The notes: generated by a model from the letters alone, not told the origin. A DNA stretch of 15,104 nucleotides from Thermoplasmata archaeon (GCA_030044105.1 JASHWL010000184.1:1-15104), one strand, 5' to 3'. Shown: positions 7,182 to 14,654, counted from the first letter of the stretch. Made by a program: numbers and translations.

Positions 7182-7220
7182 CGGTCGGACGGGAAGGAAA
7201 CCGACCGGCGTCGGACGCGC

Positions 7221-7227
7221 TTTTCTA
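7221..7227 (+). promoter_or_regulatory. TATA-like box for the exported-protein gene
   Basis: TTTTCTA lies with its centre about 29 bases before the ATG at 7253, consistent with a leaderless or nearly leaderless transcript. Confidence 0.5.
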
Positions 7228-7252
7228 CCGCCGTCGGCCTTGCTCCGGGCGT

Positions 7253-8128
7253 ATGCAGCCGGTCGGGCCCACGGCGGCGTCGCCCCGCCGACGAGGGCTC
7301 TGGATCGCCGTCGGCGTGGTGGTGGTCGCCGCGGTGGTCGTCGGCGCGCTCTTCGCGACCGGCACCGTCCGCCTCGGCTCCTCGTCCTCGCCGCCGCCCG
7401 CGGACGAGACGTTCTCGCAGGCGGTCGGCGTCGCCGGGTCGCGCTCGGGATCGGTCGGCGGGGGCCCGTGGTACGCGTTCGCCGGCGTCGCCCTGCTGAC
7501 GCCGGTCGCGATCCTCGAGCCGGCGACGAACCTCTCCGCGCTCCTGACCGCGGCGAACTGCACCGCGCGCTGGATCGGCCCGGAGCCGACGAACGTGGCG
7601 GTGCCGGCGACCGGTCCCACCGCCGCGCTCGGGGCGTCCGCGTACTGGACGTTCCTCCTGAAGAACGCGTCGAACGGCATCCTCCTCGAGACGGTGGCCG
7701 ACGGGACCGCGACCGCGGTCGTCACGCTCGGCGGCACCAACTGCACCGCGCTCGCGTCGGTGTTCAACAGCTTCGGCAGCGGCATGCAGGACTCCCCGAA
7801 GATCCTCGGGGCGGCGAACGCCGCGGGCGGCACGTCGTTCCTCGCGGAGTACCCGAATGCGACCCAGGCCTGGGTGGTGTCCGGGGGCGCGACCGTGAGC
7901 GTGATCACCACCAGCCCGGAATGGCTCATCGAGTACACGTCGTGCGCGCTGCCGCTGGTCACGAGCGCGTCCGGCGCCGTGTTCAACGCCACGGTCGGCG
8001 GGACGTCCGCCACCGTGACCAACCACGCGTCGGGCACCGTCGACTGCGCTCTCACCGCCGCCACCGGTCCGAGCCTCCTCGGGCCGGGGCCCGGGCCCGC
8101 CCCGGCCCTCGAAAAGCTATTTAAATAG
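7253..8128 (+). CDS. Exported or membrane-anchored protein with N-glycosylation sequons, function unknown
   Basis: Protein of 291 residues. A short basic N-terminus (SPRRRG, residues 10-15) leads into one strong hydrophobic helix (about 16-37), then a Ser/Pro linker (SSSSPPPAD, 43-51) and an Ala/Gly/Thr/Val-rich domain of probable beta structure. The extracellular part has six N-X-S/T sequons (NLS, NCT twice, NAS, NAT twice) and four cysteines, fitting a glycosylated surface protein. Arg-Gly before the helix resembles a type IV pilin-like (class III) signal, but no Glu follows at the fifth position, so an uncleaved anchor is equally possible. The final residues (GPGPGPAPALEKLFK) are encoded by a GC hairpin and by the TATA box of the next gene. 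I do not recognise a family. Confidence 0.75.
   Translation: MQPVGPTAASPRRRGLWIAVGVVVVAAVVVGALFATGTVRLGSSSSPPPADETFSQAVGVAGSRSGSVGGGPWYAFAGVALLTPVAILEPATNLSALLTAANCTARWIGPEPTNVAVPATGPTAALGASAYWTFLLKNASNGILLETVADGTATAVVTLGGTNCTALASVFNSFGSGMQDSPKILGAANAAGGTSFLAEYPNATQAWVVSGGATVSVITTSPEWLIEYTSCALPLVTSASGAVFNATVGGTSATVTNHASGTVDCALTAATGPSLLGPGPGPAPALEKLFK
8081..8108. repeat. Perfect inverted repeat, 9-bp stem with 10-base loop
   Basis: GGGCCGGGG (8081-8089) and CCCCGGCCC (8100-8108) are exact reverse complements, separated by CCCGGGCCCG, which is itself nearly palindromic. It lies in the last codons of the exported-protein gene (Gly/Pro/Ala codons), immediately before the S6e promoter. It may act as an RNA hairpin at the transcript end, but it may also be a by-product of Gly-Pro codons in a GC-rich genome. 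Confidence 0.55.
8118..8126 (+). promoter_or_regulatory. Strong TATA box for the S6e-aIF2gamma operon, inside the upstream gene's end
   Basis: TATTTAAAT is the best TATA match in the window. Its centre is about 39 bases before the ATG of S6e (8161), implying a leader of roughly 12-14 bases with no obvious Shine-Dalgarno sequence. The box overlaps the last codons and the stop (TAG 8126-8128) of the exported-protein gene. Confidence 0.75.
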
Positions 8129-8160
8129 CGTCCAACTGCGCGCCCCGCTCTCTGCCGCTC

Positions 8161-8538
8161 ATGGTCGAGTACAAGCTCGTGATCTCCGAGAAGGAGAAGT
8201 CGATCGCCCGGACCGTCGGCGACCCCCAGGCCGCCGGGTTCCTGGGGAAGCGCATCGGCGAGACGATCGGCGGCGAGCTGATCGGCGCCACGGGCTACAC
8301 CTTCCGCATCACGGGCGGCACCGACAAGAGCGGGTTCCCGCTCCGCCCGGACGTCCCCGGAGCGCGCCAGACGCGGCTCTACGTCGGGGACGGATTCGGC
8401 TTCGAGGCGCCCCGGCCCGGCATGCGCAAGCGGCGAACGTTCCGCGGCAACACGGTCAGCGAGGACACCGTCCAGATCAACCTGATCGTCGAGCAGAAGG
8501 GCGGGAAACCGCTCGCGGAGCTCCTCGCCGCGTCATGA
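8161..8538 (+). CDS. rps6e: Small-subunit ribosomal protein S6e
   Basis: Archaeal/eukaryotic-type ribosomal protein eS6, 125 residues, a component of the 30S subunit. The characteristic central region is seen: GKRIGETIGGELIG (29-42), TGGTDKSGFPLRPDV (52-66), and RKRRTFRGNTVSEDTVQIN (82-100). The length is normal for an archaeal S6e. It is the first gene of a translation operon. Its stop TGA (8536-8538) overlaps the ATG of aIF2-gamma (8535), forming ATGA and suggesting coupled translation. S6e next to aIF2-gamma is a recurrent archaeal arrangement. Confidence 0.97.
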   Translation: MVEYKLVISEKEKSIARTVGDPQAAGFLGKRIGETIGGELIGATGYTFRITGGTDKSGFPLRPDVPGARQTRLYVGDGFGFEAPRPGMRKRRTFRGNTVSEDTVQINLIVEQKGGKPLAELLAAS

Positions 8539-9770
8539 AGGTCCCGCGGCAGCCCGAGGTCAACATCGGCCTGGTGGGCCATGTCGACCACGGCAAGACG
8601 ACGCTCACCCAGGCGCTCACCGGCGAGTGGACCGACCGTCACTCCGAGGAGCTGAAGCGCGGCATCTCGATCAAGCTCGGGTACGCCGACGCGGCGTTCT
8701 ACAAGTGCCCGGACTGCCCGCCGCCGTCCTGCTACACGACCGACCCGACGTGCGCGGGCTGCGGGAAGCCGGCGCAGTTCGTCCGGGCGGTCTCCTTCGT
8801 GGACGCGCCCGGCCACGAGACGCTGATGGAGACCATGCTCAGCGGGGCGGCGATCATGGACGGGGCGCTCCTCCTGGTCGCGGCGAACGAGAAGGTGCCC
8901 CAGCCGCAGACCCGGGAGCACCTCTACGCGCTCGACATCATCGGCGTCCGCAAGGTCGTCGTCGTCCAGAACAAGATCGACCTCGTGCCCGAGGACGCCG
9001 CCGGGGAGAACTACCGCGAGATCGTCGAGTTCCTCAAGACGTCGCCGATCGCCAACGCCCCGGTCGTGCCGGTGAGCGCGAACCACAAGGTCAACATCGA
9101 TGCGCTCATCGAGGCGATCGAGACGACGATCCCGACGCCCGCGCGCGACGCCGCGAAGCCCCCGTTGATGTACGTCGCCCGCTCCTTCGACATCAACCGG
9201 CCCGGGACCCGGCCCGGCGCGCTCCGGGGCGGCGTCCTCGGCGGGTCCCTGCTCCAGGGGAAGATCACCGTCGGGGAGGAGATCGAGATCCGCCCCGGGC
9301 TCGCGGGCAGCGACAACGGGGTCTCCGAGTCGATCACGACCTCGGTCACGTCGATCGTCTCCGGCGGTCAGGAATGGCCCGAGCTCCGACCCGGCGGCCT
9401 CGCCGCGATCGGGACGACGCTCGATCCCGCGCTCGCCAAGAGCGACGGGCTCACGGGGCGGCTGGTCGGCACCTCGGGCACGCTCCCACCGCTCACGCAG
9501 AAGATCCGGCTGCGCGCGACGCTGCTCGACCGGGTCCTCGGGGCCCAACGCGAGATCAAGGTGGAGCGTATCCGCACGAGCGAGATGCTGGCGGTGACGG
9601 TGGGCACCACGGTGGCGAGCGGCAAGGTGACGAGCGCGCGCGGCGACGAGGTGGAGCTCTCCCTCAACCGGCCGGTGACGGTGTTCCCGGGGAGCCGGGT
9701 CGCGATCTCCCGCCGCCTGAACGCCTGGCGGCTGATCGGCTACGGGATCGTCGAGGGAGGATCGAAGTGA
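8535..9770 (+). CDS. eif2g: Translation initiation factor aIF2, gamma subunit
   Basis: GTPase subunit of archaeal initiation factor 2, which with alpha and beta subunits carries initiator Met-tRNA to the 30S subunit. It has 411 residues, full length. The G domain has G1 GHVDHGKT (15-22), a switch I region RGISIKLGYAD (42-52), a zinc knuckle with Cys58, Cys61, Cys73 and Cys76, G3 DAPGHE (90-95) and G4 NKID (146-149), with the SANHKVN segment as G5. The two beta-barrel domains follow (MYVARSFDINRPGTRP marks the start of domain II). The knuckle and switch I distinguish it from EF-Tu/aEF1A and SelB. The start is coupled to S6e by ATGA. Its own stop overlaps the GTG of the next gene. Confidence 0.97.
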   Translation: MKVPRQPEVNIGLVGHVDHGKTTLTQALTGEWTDRHSEELKRGISIKLGYADAAFYKCPDCPPPSCYTTDPTCAGCGKPAQFVRAVSFVDAPGHETLMETMLSGAAIMDGALLLVAANEKVPQPQTREHLYALDIIGVRKVVVVQNKIDLVPEDAAGENYREIVEFLKTSPIANAPVVPVSANHKVNIDALIEAIETTIPTPARDAAKPPLMYVARSFDINRPGTRPGALRGGVLGGSLLQGKITVGEEIEIRPGLAGSDNGVSESITTSVTSIVSGGQEWPELRPGGLAAIGTTLDPALAKSDGLTGRLVGTSGTLPPLTQKIRLRATLLDRVLGAQREIKVERIRTSEMLAVTVGTTVASGKVTSARGDEVELSLNRPVTVFPGSRVAISRRLNAWRLIGYGIVEGGSK

Positions 9771-9949
9771 GGCCGGACCTGATCGAGATCCTGCGCTGCC
9801 CGGTCTGCCGGGGCGAGCTCGAGCTCACGGCGAAGTCCACCGAGCACGGGGAGATCCTCGAGGGGACCCTGCGCTGCCCGAAGTGCCGCGAGGACTACCC
9901 GATCCAGGATGGGATCCCCGACCTGCTGCCGCCGGACGAGCGGGACTGA
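9767..9949 (+). CDS. Trm112-like zinc protein (60 residues)
   Basis: Small protein of 60 residues, start GTG 9767 and stop TGA 9947-9949. Two CxxC pairs, CPVC (11-14) and CPKC (37-40), form a probable zinc site, followed by YPIQDGIPDLLP (44-55). This is the Trm112/UPF0434 fold, whose members activate several methyltransferases acting on tRNA, rRNA and release factor. Which partner it serves here is not shown by the sequence. The GTG overlaps the aIF2-gamma stop in GTGA (9767-9770), and a GAGGGAGG purine run (9753-9760) sits about 7 bases upstream, so the start is well supported. Confidence 0.88.
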   Translation: MRPDLIEILRCPVCRGELELTAKSTEHGEILEGTLRCPKCREDYPIQDGIPDLLPPDERD

Positions 9950-10009
9950 GGACCGCGCCCGCTCCGCCGGGGCCGGCCGGCCGCGCCCGGGTGCCGTTCG
10001 AGCCGAAGC

Positions 10010-10015
10010 GTTAAG
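10010..10015 (+). promoter_or_regulatory. TATA-like box for the signal peptidase gene
   Basis: GTTAAG has its centre about 27 bases before the ATG at 10040, in an otherwise GC-rich 90-base gap. This predicts a leaderless transcript. Confidence 0.6.
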
Positions 10016-10039
10016 CGGGGCCGGTCGGAGCGGCTTCCG

Positions 10040-11398
10040 ATGGTCCGGGAGGACGACCTGGACGACGACGAGGCCGACGACGAGGAAGCGTCCTCGCCTC
10101 CCCGACGCAAGCGGACCCGAGCCGCGACCCGCCGCACGTCCCCGCGACCGGTGAAGCGGTGGAAGGGGCAGGACGGGGAGGGGGAGGAGGAGGGGGACGA
10201 GCCCGACGAGTACCCCTCCCGCAAGCGACGCTGGATCTCCCGGGACGAGCATCCGGTCTACTGGCGGGCCCGCGACTCGCTCTACTTCGAGCCGCTGGTG
10301 GCCGTCGCGATCATCGTCCTGCTGCTGGTCGGACTCTACGCCTACACCCAGAACTGGCCGCCGGTCTACGTCGTCGAGTCGAGCAGCATGCAGCACGGCT
10401 CGACGGACATCGTCGGCCTGATCAATGCCGGGGACCTGGTGCTGGCGCAGAAGATCCCAACCTCGCGCATCACGACCTACGTCCAGGGCCTCCAGACCGG
10501 CTACACGACCTACGGGGAGTACGGGGACGTCGTCCTCTACTACGCCAACGGAGTCGTGGGCACGCCGACGATCCATCGGGCGATCCTCTACCTCCAGTGG
10601 GACGCCCTTCCGGACACCGGCGGCTACAACGCGACCCAGCTGCTGGGCCTCCCGTGCGGGGACGCGGCCGGGGCGGTGTTCAACCTCACGAGCTCGGGAT
10701 CGACCACCCCCGCCCCGTGCACCACCCGGGCCGACCTCACCGACCTGACGGGGACGCTCACGCTGTACCACATCGGCTGGCGCGACGCCGTCGTGACCAT
10801 CCCCCTCAGTCCCGGTCAGCTGGGGGCCCACAACGGCTTCCTCACGATGGGGGACAACAACTTCGTGGGCGGCAGCGATGACTGCACGCCGGGGGTCTCC
10901 TGCCAGGGCTATCCCGATCAGCTGGACGGGCACAGCGCGCTGGTCGAGCCGGGCTGGATCGTCGGCGTCGCGCGCGGCATGCTGCCCTGGTTCGGCGCGC
11001 TGAAGCTGCTGATCGAGGGGAACACCCAGTACGTGCCACCCCAGTCGTGGCAGTTCCTCGGGATCACGATCGCCGGGCTGATCCTGCTCGCCTTCGGGAT
11101 CCACTACGCCTTCCGGGCGGAGGGCGTCCAGGACCCCCGGCGCCGGTCCGAGGACGACGAGGACGAGGAGGACGACGACGAGCGGCCGCCCGGCTGGGCC
11201 CGCCGCTTCCTGCAGGGGATCCGGCCCTGGCACCGGGACGACGAGGAGGACGAAGAGGAGCCGGACGTCCCGAAGCGCCGGCCCTCGACCCGGCCCCCGC
11301 CCGGGTCGAGCCCCTCCGGGCACCGGGGGCGTCCCCCACCCCGCGTGCGGCGCGCGAAGAGGGCCAAGCGCCGGTCGGACGACTCGGACGACGACTAG
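10040..11398 (+). CDS. Signal peptidase I (S26B type) with long charged extensions
   Basis: Membrane signal peptidase that removes signal peptides from exported proteins, 452 residues. An N-terminal tail of about 80 residues is rich in Asp/Glu and then Arg/Lys. A transmembrane helix follows (about 84-102), then the catalytic-serine motif ESSSMQ (113-118, Ser116), a GDLVLAQKI box (131-139), the GDVVLYY strand (162-168), His179 in TPTIHRAI (175-182) and MGDNN (270-274, Asp272). Ser/His/Asp rather than Ser/Lys is typical of the archaeal/ER (S26B) subgroup. An insertion of about 80 residues separates His179 from MGDNN. A second transmembrane helix (about 338-358) is followed by a C-terminal tail of about 90 residues alternating acidic and basic runs. 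The typical archaeal enzyme is much shorter. It stands alone with its own promoter. Confidence 0.88.
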   Translation: MVREDDLDDDEADDEEASSPPRRKRTRAATRRTSPRPVKRWKGQDGEGEEEGDEPDEYPSRKRRWISRDEHPVYWRARDSLYFEPLVAVAIIVLLLVGLYAYTQNWPPVYVVESSSMQHGSTDIVGLINAGDLVLAQKIPTSRITTYVQGLQTGYTTYGEYGDVVLYYANGVVGTPTIHRAILYLQWDALPDTGGYNATQLLGLPCGDAAGAVFNLTSSGSTTPAPCTTRADLTDLTGTLTLYHIGWRDAVVTIPLSPGQLGAHNGFLTMGDNNFVGGSDDCTPGVSCQGYPDQLDGHSALVEPGWIVGVARGMLPWFGALKLLIEGNTQYVPPQSWQFLGITIAGLILLAFGIHYAFRAEGVQDPRRRSEDDEDEEDDDERPPGWARRFLQGIRPWHRDDEEDEEEPDVPKRRPSTRPPPGSSPSGHRGRPPPRVRRAKRAKRRSDDSDDD

Positions 11399-11422
11399 CC
11401 GCCGGGTCGCGCGCGAGGCAAA

Positions 11423-11429
11423 CCTTTAG
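11423..11429 (+). promoter_or_regulatory. TATA-like box for the PRPP synthetase gene
   Basis: CCTTTAG lies with its centre about 40 bases upstream of the ATG at 11466, suggesting a short leader (about 14 bases) with the weak purine element CCGGAG just before it. Confidence 0.55.
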
Positions 11430-11465
11430 TCCCGAACCCGGTCCGTTCGCCGGAGCGACCCCGCG

Positions 11466-12341
11466 ATGCACGTCATCGGAGGTACGGCGTCGACCGCCCT
11501 CGCCGAGCGGATCTCCCGGGAGCTGGGCAACGCCCCGTTCGCGATCCCGTTCACGAAGCGGTTCCCCGACGGCGAGATGTACGTCCGCGTGGGCGGGCGG
11601 CTCGAGGGCGAGGACGTCGTCATCGTACAGTCGACCCGCACCGACCAGGACCTGGTCGAGCTCCTGCTGCTCGAGGAGGCGGTGCGGGAGGCCGGCGCCA
11701 AGCGCGTGTTCGTGGTGGTCCCCTACTTCGGCTACGCCCGGCAGGACCGTCGGTTCTTCCCCGGCGAGCCCGTGAGCGCCCGCGCGTTCTGCCGGCACGT
11801 CGAGCTCGACGCGGACGCGGTCATCACGGTCGATCTGCACTCGCCGCAGACCCTGAGCCACTTCACGAAGCCCGCGTACGAGGCGAGCGGGATCCCGGCG
11901 ATCGCGCGGCTCCTGCGCGAGCGGCCGGTCGACCTCCTGGTCTCGCCGGACCGGGGCGGGATCGAGCGGGTGCGCCGGATGGCCCAGATCCTCGACAAGC
12001 CGTGGTTCGCCTTCGAGAAGAAGCGACTGGACAGCGAGCACGTCGAGCTCTCGCTGCCCCCCGACCTCGATCTCCCGATCCAGGGGAAGCACGCGGTCAT
12101 CGTCGACGACGTGATCTCCACCGGGGGCACGATCGTGGAGGCGGCGAAGCTCCTCAAGAAGCAGCAGGTGGGCGCGATCAGCGCCGCGTGCACCCACGGG
12201 CTGTTCCTGCGCGACGCCTTCGAGCGGATCAAGGCGGTGGCGGACGAGGTGTTCTCGACGGACACGCTGGGCAACCCCGCCGAGAAGGCCTCGGTCGCGC
12301 CGGACATCGCGCAGATCCTCGTCCGGGCCTCCGGGTCCTGA
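11466..12341 (+). CDS. prs: Ribose-phosphate pyrophosphokinase (PRPP synthetase)
   Basis: Makes 5-phosphoribosyl-1-pyrophosphate from ribose 5-phosphate and ATP, for nucleotide, histidine and NAD synthesis. It has 291 residues, short like archaeal class enzymes. Seen: KRFPDGEMYVR (31-41), VPYFGYARQDRRF (85-97, the flexible loop/ATP site), VDLHSPQ (122-128), SPDRGG (160-165), EKKR (184-187) and the PRPP-binding loop VDDVISTGGT (213-222). All catalytic motifs are intact. A GNAT gene follows after 13 bases, likely in the same transcript. The end product also feeds the quinolinate route begun by the L-aspartate oxidase at the right end. Confidence 0.96.
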   Translation: MHVIGGTASTALAERISRELGNAPFAIPFTKRFPDGEMYVRVGGRLEGEDVVIVQSTRTDQDLVELLLLEEAVREAGAKRVFVVVPYFGYARQDRRFFPGEPVSARAFCRHVELDADAVITVDLHSPQTLSHFTKPAYEASGIPAIARLLRERPVDLLVSPDRGGIERVRRMAQILDKPWFAFEKKRLDSEHVELSLPPDLDLPIQGKHAVIVDDVISTGGTIVEAAKLLKKQQVGAISAACTHGLFLRDAFERIKAVADEVFSTDTLGNPAEKASVAPDIAQILVRASGS

Positions 12342-12354
12342 GGGCCGGCCGGCG

Positions 12355-13320
12355 ATGGACGAGCCCCGGCCGGCGCGGGGCGCCCGCCTCGACGAGCTGG
12401 TCGAGCTGGTCCACGGCGTGCGGACCGAGCTCCAGCTGCGCGAGGAGGCTCCGACGAGCGCCTGGGTCGAATCGACCGCGGCCGAGCTCCGCTCGGGGGC
12501 GCGGCCGGGGTTCTACGAGCCGCTCGCGACCGGCGGCGGCCTCGCCTTCCGCTCCGACCGGGGACCGGACGCCTTCGCGCACGTCCACGTCACGACCGGC
12601 CCGGGCGCCGCCGAGCGGGCCCTGCGCCTCGCCACCGCCCTGCTCGACGCGGTGCCGTCGTCGCTGCGCTCGGTCACCCTCGGCTTCACCGGGCTCGAGG
12701 CGTCGGAGGAGGAGGTGGTGGTCCGGCGGCTCGCGGAACGTCCCGGCTCGACGCGCGTGCGCCGCTTCGACCTCGAGCGCTCGCTCGGTCCCGGCGACGG
12801 GGAGCCGTTGCCGCCCCTGCCGGACGGGATCGGCCGGGTGCCGGTGCGGGACGTGACCCTCGAGGCCCTCGCGGACCTCGATGTCCGCGCCTTCCGCGGC
12901 AGCGAGGACGCGCTCCTCATCGGCTCGGAGCCGTCGGAGTATCGCCGGGTGCTGGAGGGACTGCTCGCCGGCGAGGCCGGCCGGTTCCTCGACGAGGCCT
13001 CCACGACGCTCTACCGCGCCGACCCGCCGGCCCTCCTGGGGGCGCTGCTCACCTGCGAGAAGTCGGCCCGGCACGCGGTCTTCCTGGACTTCATGGTCGC
13101 CCCCGAGGCGCACCGGCACGGGTACGGGCGCTACCTGCTCCGCTGGGGGTTCCGCGCGCTGCGCGCCCTCGGCTACGAGCGCGTGCGCCTCTGGGTCAGC
13201 GAGGGGAACGAGGGGGCGCGCCGGCTCTACGACTCGGTGGGGTTCGGCGTCGTGCTCGCGACGACGATCTACCGCTGGGACCGGCCGGCGTCGTCCGCGC
13301 AGCCGCAGGTCGCGGCGTAG
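12355..13320 (+). CDS. GNAT-family N-acetyltransferase, probably two-domain
   Basis: Protein of 321 residues. The C-terminal half is a clear GNAT acetyltransferase: LDFMVAPEAHRHGYGRYLL (244-262) contains the acetyl-CoA-binding HRHGYG loop, and NEGARRLYDSVGF (285-297) is motif B. The N-terminal half (about 1-150) has a strand-helix-strand pattern around HVHVTTGPGAAERALRLA (76-93) that resembles a degenerate second GNAT domain; this is inference from shape rather than matched motifs. Substrate is unknown. It follows the PRPP synthetase gene by 13 bases. Its last 52 bases overlap the convergent nuclease gene, and both frames stay open there. Confidence 0.82.
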   Translation: MDEPRPARGARLDELVELVHGVRTELQLREEAPTSAWVESTAAELRSGARPGFYEPLATGGGLAFRSDRGPDAFAHVHVTTGPGAAERALRLATALLDAVPSSLRSVTLGFTGLEASEEEVVVRRLAERPGSTRVRRFDLERSLGPGDGEPLPPLPDGIGRVPVRDVTLEALADLDVRAFRGSEDALLIGSEPSEYRRVLEGLLAGEAGRFLDEASTTLYRADPPALLGALLTCEKSARHAVFLDFMVAPEAHRHGYGRYLLRWGFRALRALGYERVRLWVSEGNEGARRLYDSVGFGVVLATTIYRWDRPASSAQPQVAA

Positions 13321-14621
13321 GGGCAGGTCGCCGCCATCCATTCTGGGCACGGTTCGAGCTCGGTCGGCGCCCGGTCGCGGATCGCGTGCTCGAGGCGTCG
13401 CGCGCGCTCCCGCCAGAGCCGGGCGAACGTCGTGGGCGGTCCCAGCCGGACCTCGAACGCCTGGACGCGCTCCGCGTCGTCGCGCCCCCGCTCCCATCCG
13501 AGGAGGAGCCGGGCGGACGGGGCGCCGACCGCGATGGACCGGAAGCCCAGCTCGAGCAGGTACTGCGGATAGCGCTCGAGCAGCGTCGCACGGTCCGGTC
13601 GCTCCCATCCCCGGGTCACGCGCTCGATCCAGGGAAGCCCCCGGAACGCGGGCACGTCCTCCTCGACCTCGTCCGACCGGGAAGGAAGGCTCGCCACCTC
13701 CCCGATCGGCCCCGACTCCATGGCCTCGCGGACCCGCTCGTAGAGGTCCGCCGGGGCGTCGGGGCGGCGCGCTCGGGCCGCCTCCGGCGGGGAACCCTGC
13801 ACGCGCTCGAAGTACGTGCGCCGGAGGTAGAGGAGGTCACGGAAGCGGTGCCACGGCGGGAGGCCCTCCGGCGGAGAGCGAATGCGGTCCCGGATCTCCT
13901 CCGCGAGGTCGGCCCGGTCGCGGAGGGGCCCGAGGACCGGCAGCAGCGCGGACGGCTCGCTCGCCTCCTCGCCGGAGCAGTCGCAGGTGCCCGCGGCCTG
14001 GAACTCGCAGCCTCGCCCCCTCCACGGACATCGCGGCAGGCCCGTCGGGGCGCCCGCGTGGAGCGCCGCGCGCAGGCGGTCCCGCCGCCGGGCGATCTCG
14101 GCCCGGACCGCGGCGCGGTCCGGGATCTCGACCTCCGTGACCTGCACGTCGGGCGCCGGCCCGGTCGACGGGCCCACGCTCACCAGGCGGGCGACCCCCC
14201 GGTCGACCAGCCCGGCGTACATCACCAGTTGCTCGAGCTGCTCGGGGCGTGCGCCGAGCAGCTCGGAGCTCGGCACCGAGGTCGCGCCGGTCTTGAGCTC
14301 GATCGGGACGTCGGTGAGCGCGTCGATCCGGCCCACGACGCCCGCCCGGCAGAGCCGGACCTCGAGCGCGCCGTGGGGCGCGATCGCCGGACCCAGGCGC
14401 CGATGGAGGAACCGGCCGCGCTCGAGGCGCTCGGCCCGCTCCGGCGTCGGCGGCACCGGAGCGACGCGGGACCAGAACGAAGGGCGCAGCGCCACCAGGT
14501 CCGTCACCGGGAGCGCGCGGGGGCTGCCGGCGGGCGGCAGCCGCGCCACGAGCTCGGCCGCGAGGGCCGGATCGTCCCGCACCTCGATCTGGTCGCCCCA
14601 CTCCGGTTCCCTCGTCGGCAC
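13269..14621 (-). CDS. RecB/Cas4-like PD-(D/E)XK nuclease with two cysteine clusters
   Basis: Predicted DNA nuclease of 450 residues. The N-terminal module has a His (GRFLHRRLG, His73), the catalytic GRID (Asp100) and IELKTG (Glu108, Lys110), then the RecB-type QLVMY (Gln131, Tyr135). A four-cysteine cluster follows (Cys198, 205, 213, 215), similar to the iron-sulphur clusters of Cas4/AddB-type nucleases. The C-terminal module (about 240-450) has no clear active site but repeats the helix-cluster pattern and ends in a second cluster (Cys425, 433, 439, 441). No cas genes are nearby, so a CRISPR role is not indicated; a repair or nucleic-acid processing role is inference. The GTG start at 14621 is the first in-frame start after the divergent promoter. 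The open frame beyond it overlaps L-aspartate oxidase. Confidence 0.8.
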   Translation of the reverse strand: MPTREPEWGDQIEVRDDPALAAELVARLPPAGSPRALPVTDLVALRPSFWSRVAPVPPTPERAERLERGRFLHRRLGPAIAPHGALEVRLCRAGVVGRIDALTDVPIELKTGATSVPSSELLGARPEQLEQLVMYAGLVDRGVARLVSVGPSTGPAPDVQVTEVEIPDRAAVRAEIARRRDRLRAALHAGAPTGLPRCPWRGRGCEFQAAGTCDCSGEEASEPSALLPVLGPLRDRADLAEEIRDRIRSPPEGLPPWHRFRDLLYLRRTYFERVQGSPPEAARARRPDAPADLYERVREAMESGPIGEVASLPSRSDEVEEDVPAFRGLPWIERVTRGWERPDRATLLERYPQYLLELGFRSIAVGAPSARLLLGWERGRDDAERVQAFEVRLGPPTTFARLWRERARRLEHAIRDRAPTELEPCPEWMAATCPYAATCGCADDAGRSQR

Positions 14622-14654
14622 GGACGCGCCCCGGCCGCCGGGAGCGGCCGGTCC

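Noticed and set aside
6015..7499. A 494-codon plus-strand open frame
   Set aside because: It runs antisense to the prepilin peptidase, which has both catalytic aspartates and membrane helices, and crosses the divergent promoter region.
11151..11184. GAC/GAG-rich trinucleotide tract as a microsatellite
   Set aside because: It encodes an Asp/Glu run in the signal peptidase tail with mixed GAC and GAG codons, so it is codon-driven low complexity rather than a clean tandem repeat.
9740..11323. A 527-codon minus-strand open frame
   Set aside because: It is antisense to the signal peptidase and Trm112-like genes, both with clear motifs; its own translation has no recognisable family features.
11064..13608. 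Long minus-strand open frames (11064-12197 and 12229-13608)
   Set aside because: Both are antisense shadows of PRPP synthetase and the GNAT gene, and their translations are repetitive and charged, with no motif.
13269..14621. A CRISPR-associated Cas4 identity for the nuclease
   Set aside because: No repeat array or other cas gene is in the window, and the protein is about twice the length of Cas4.
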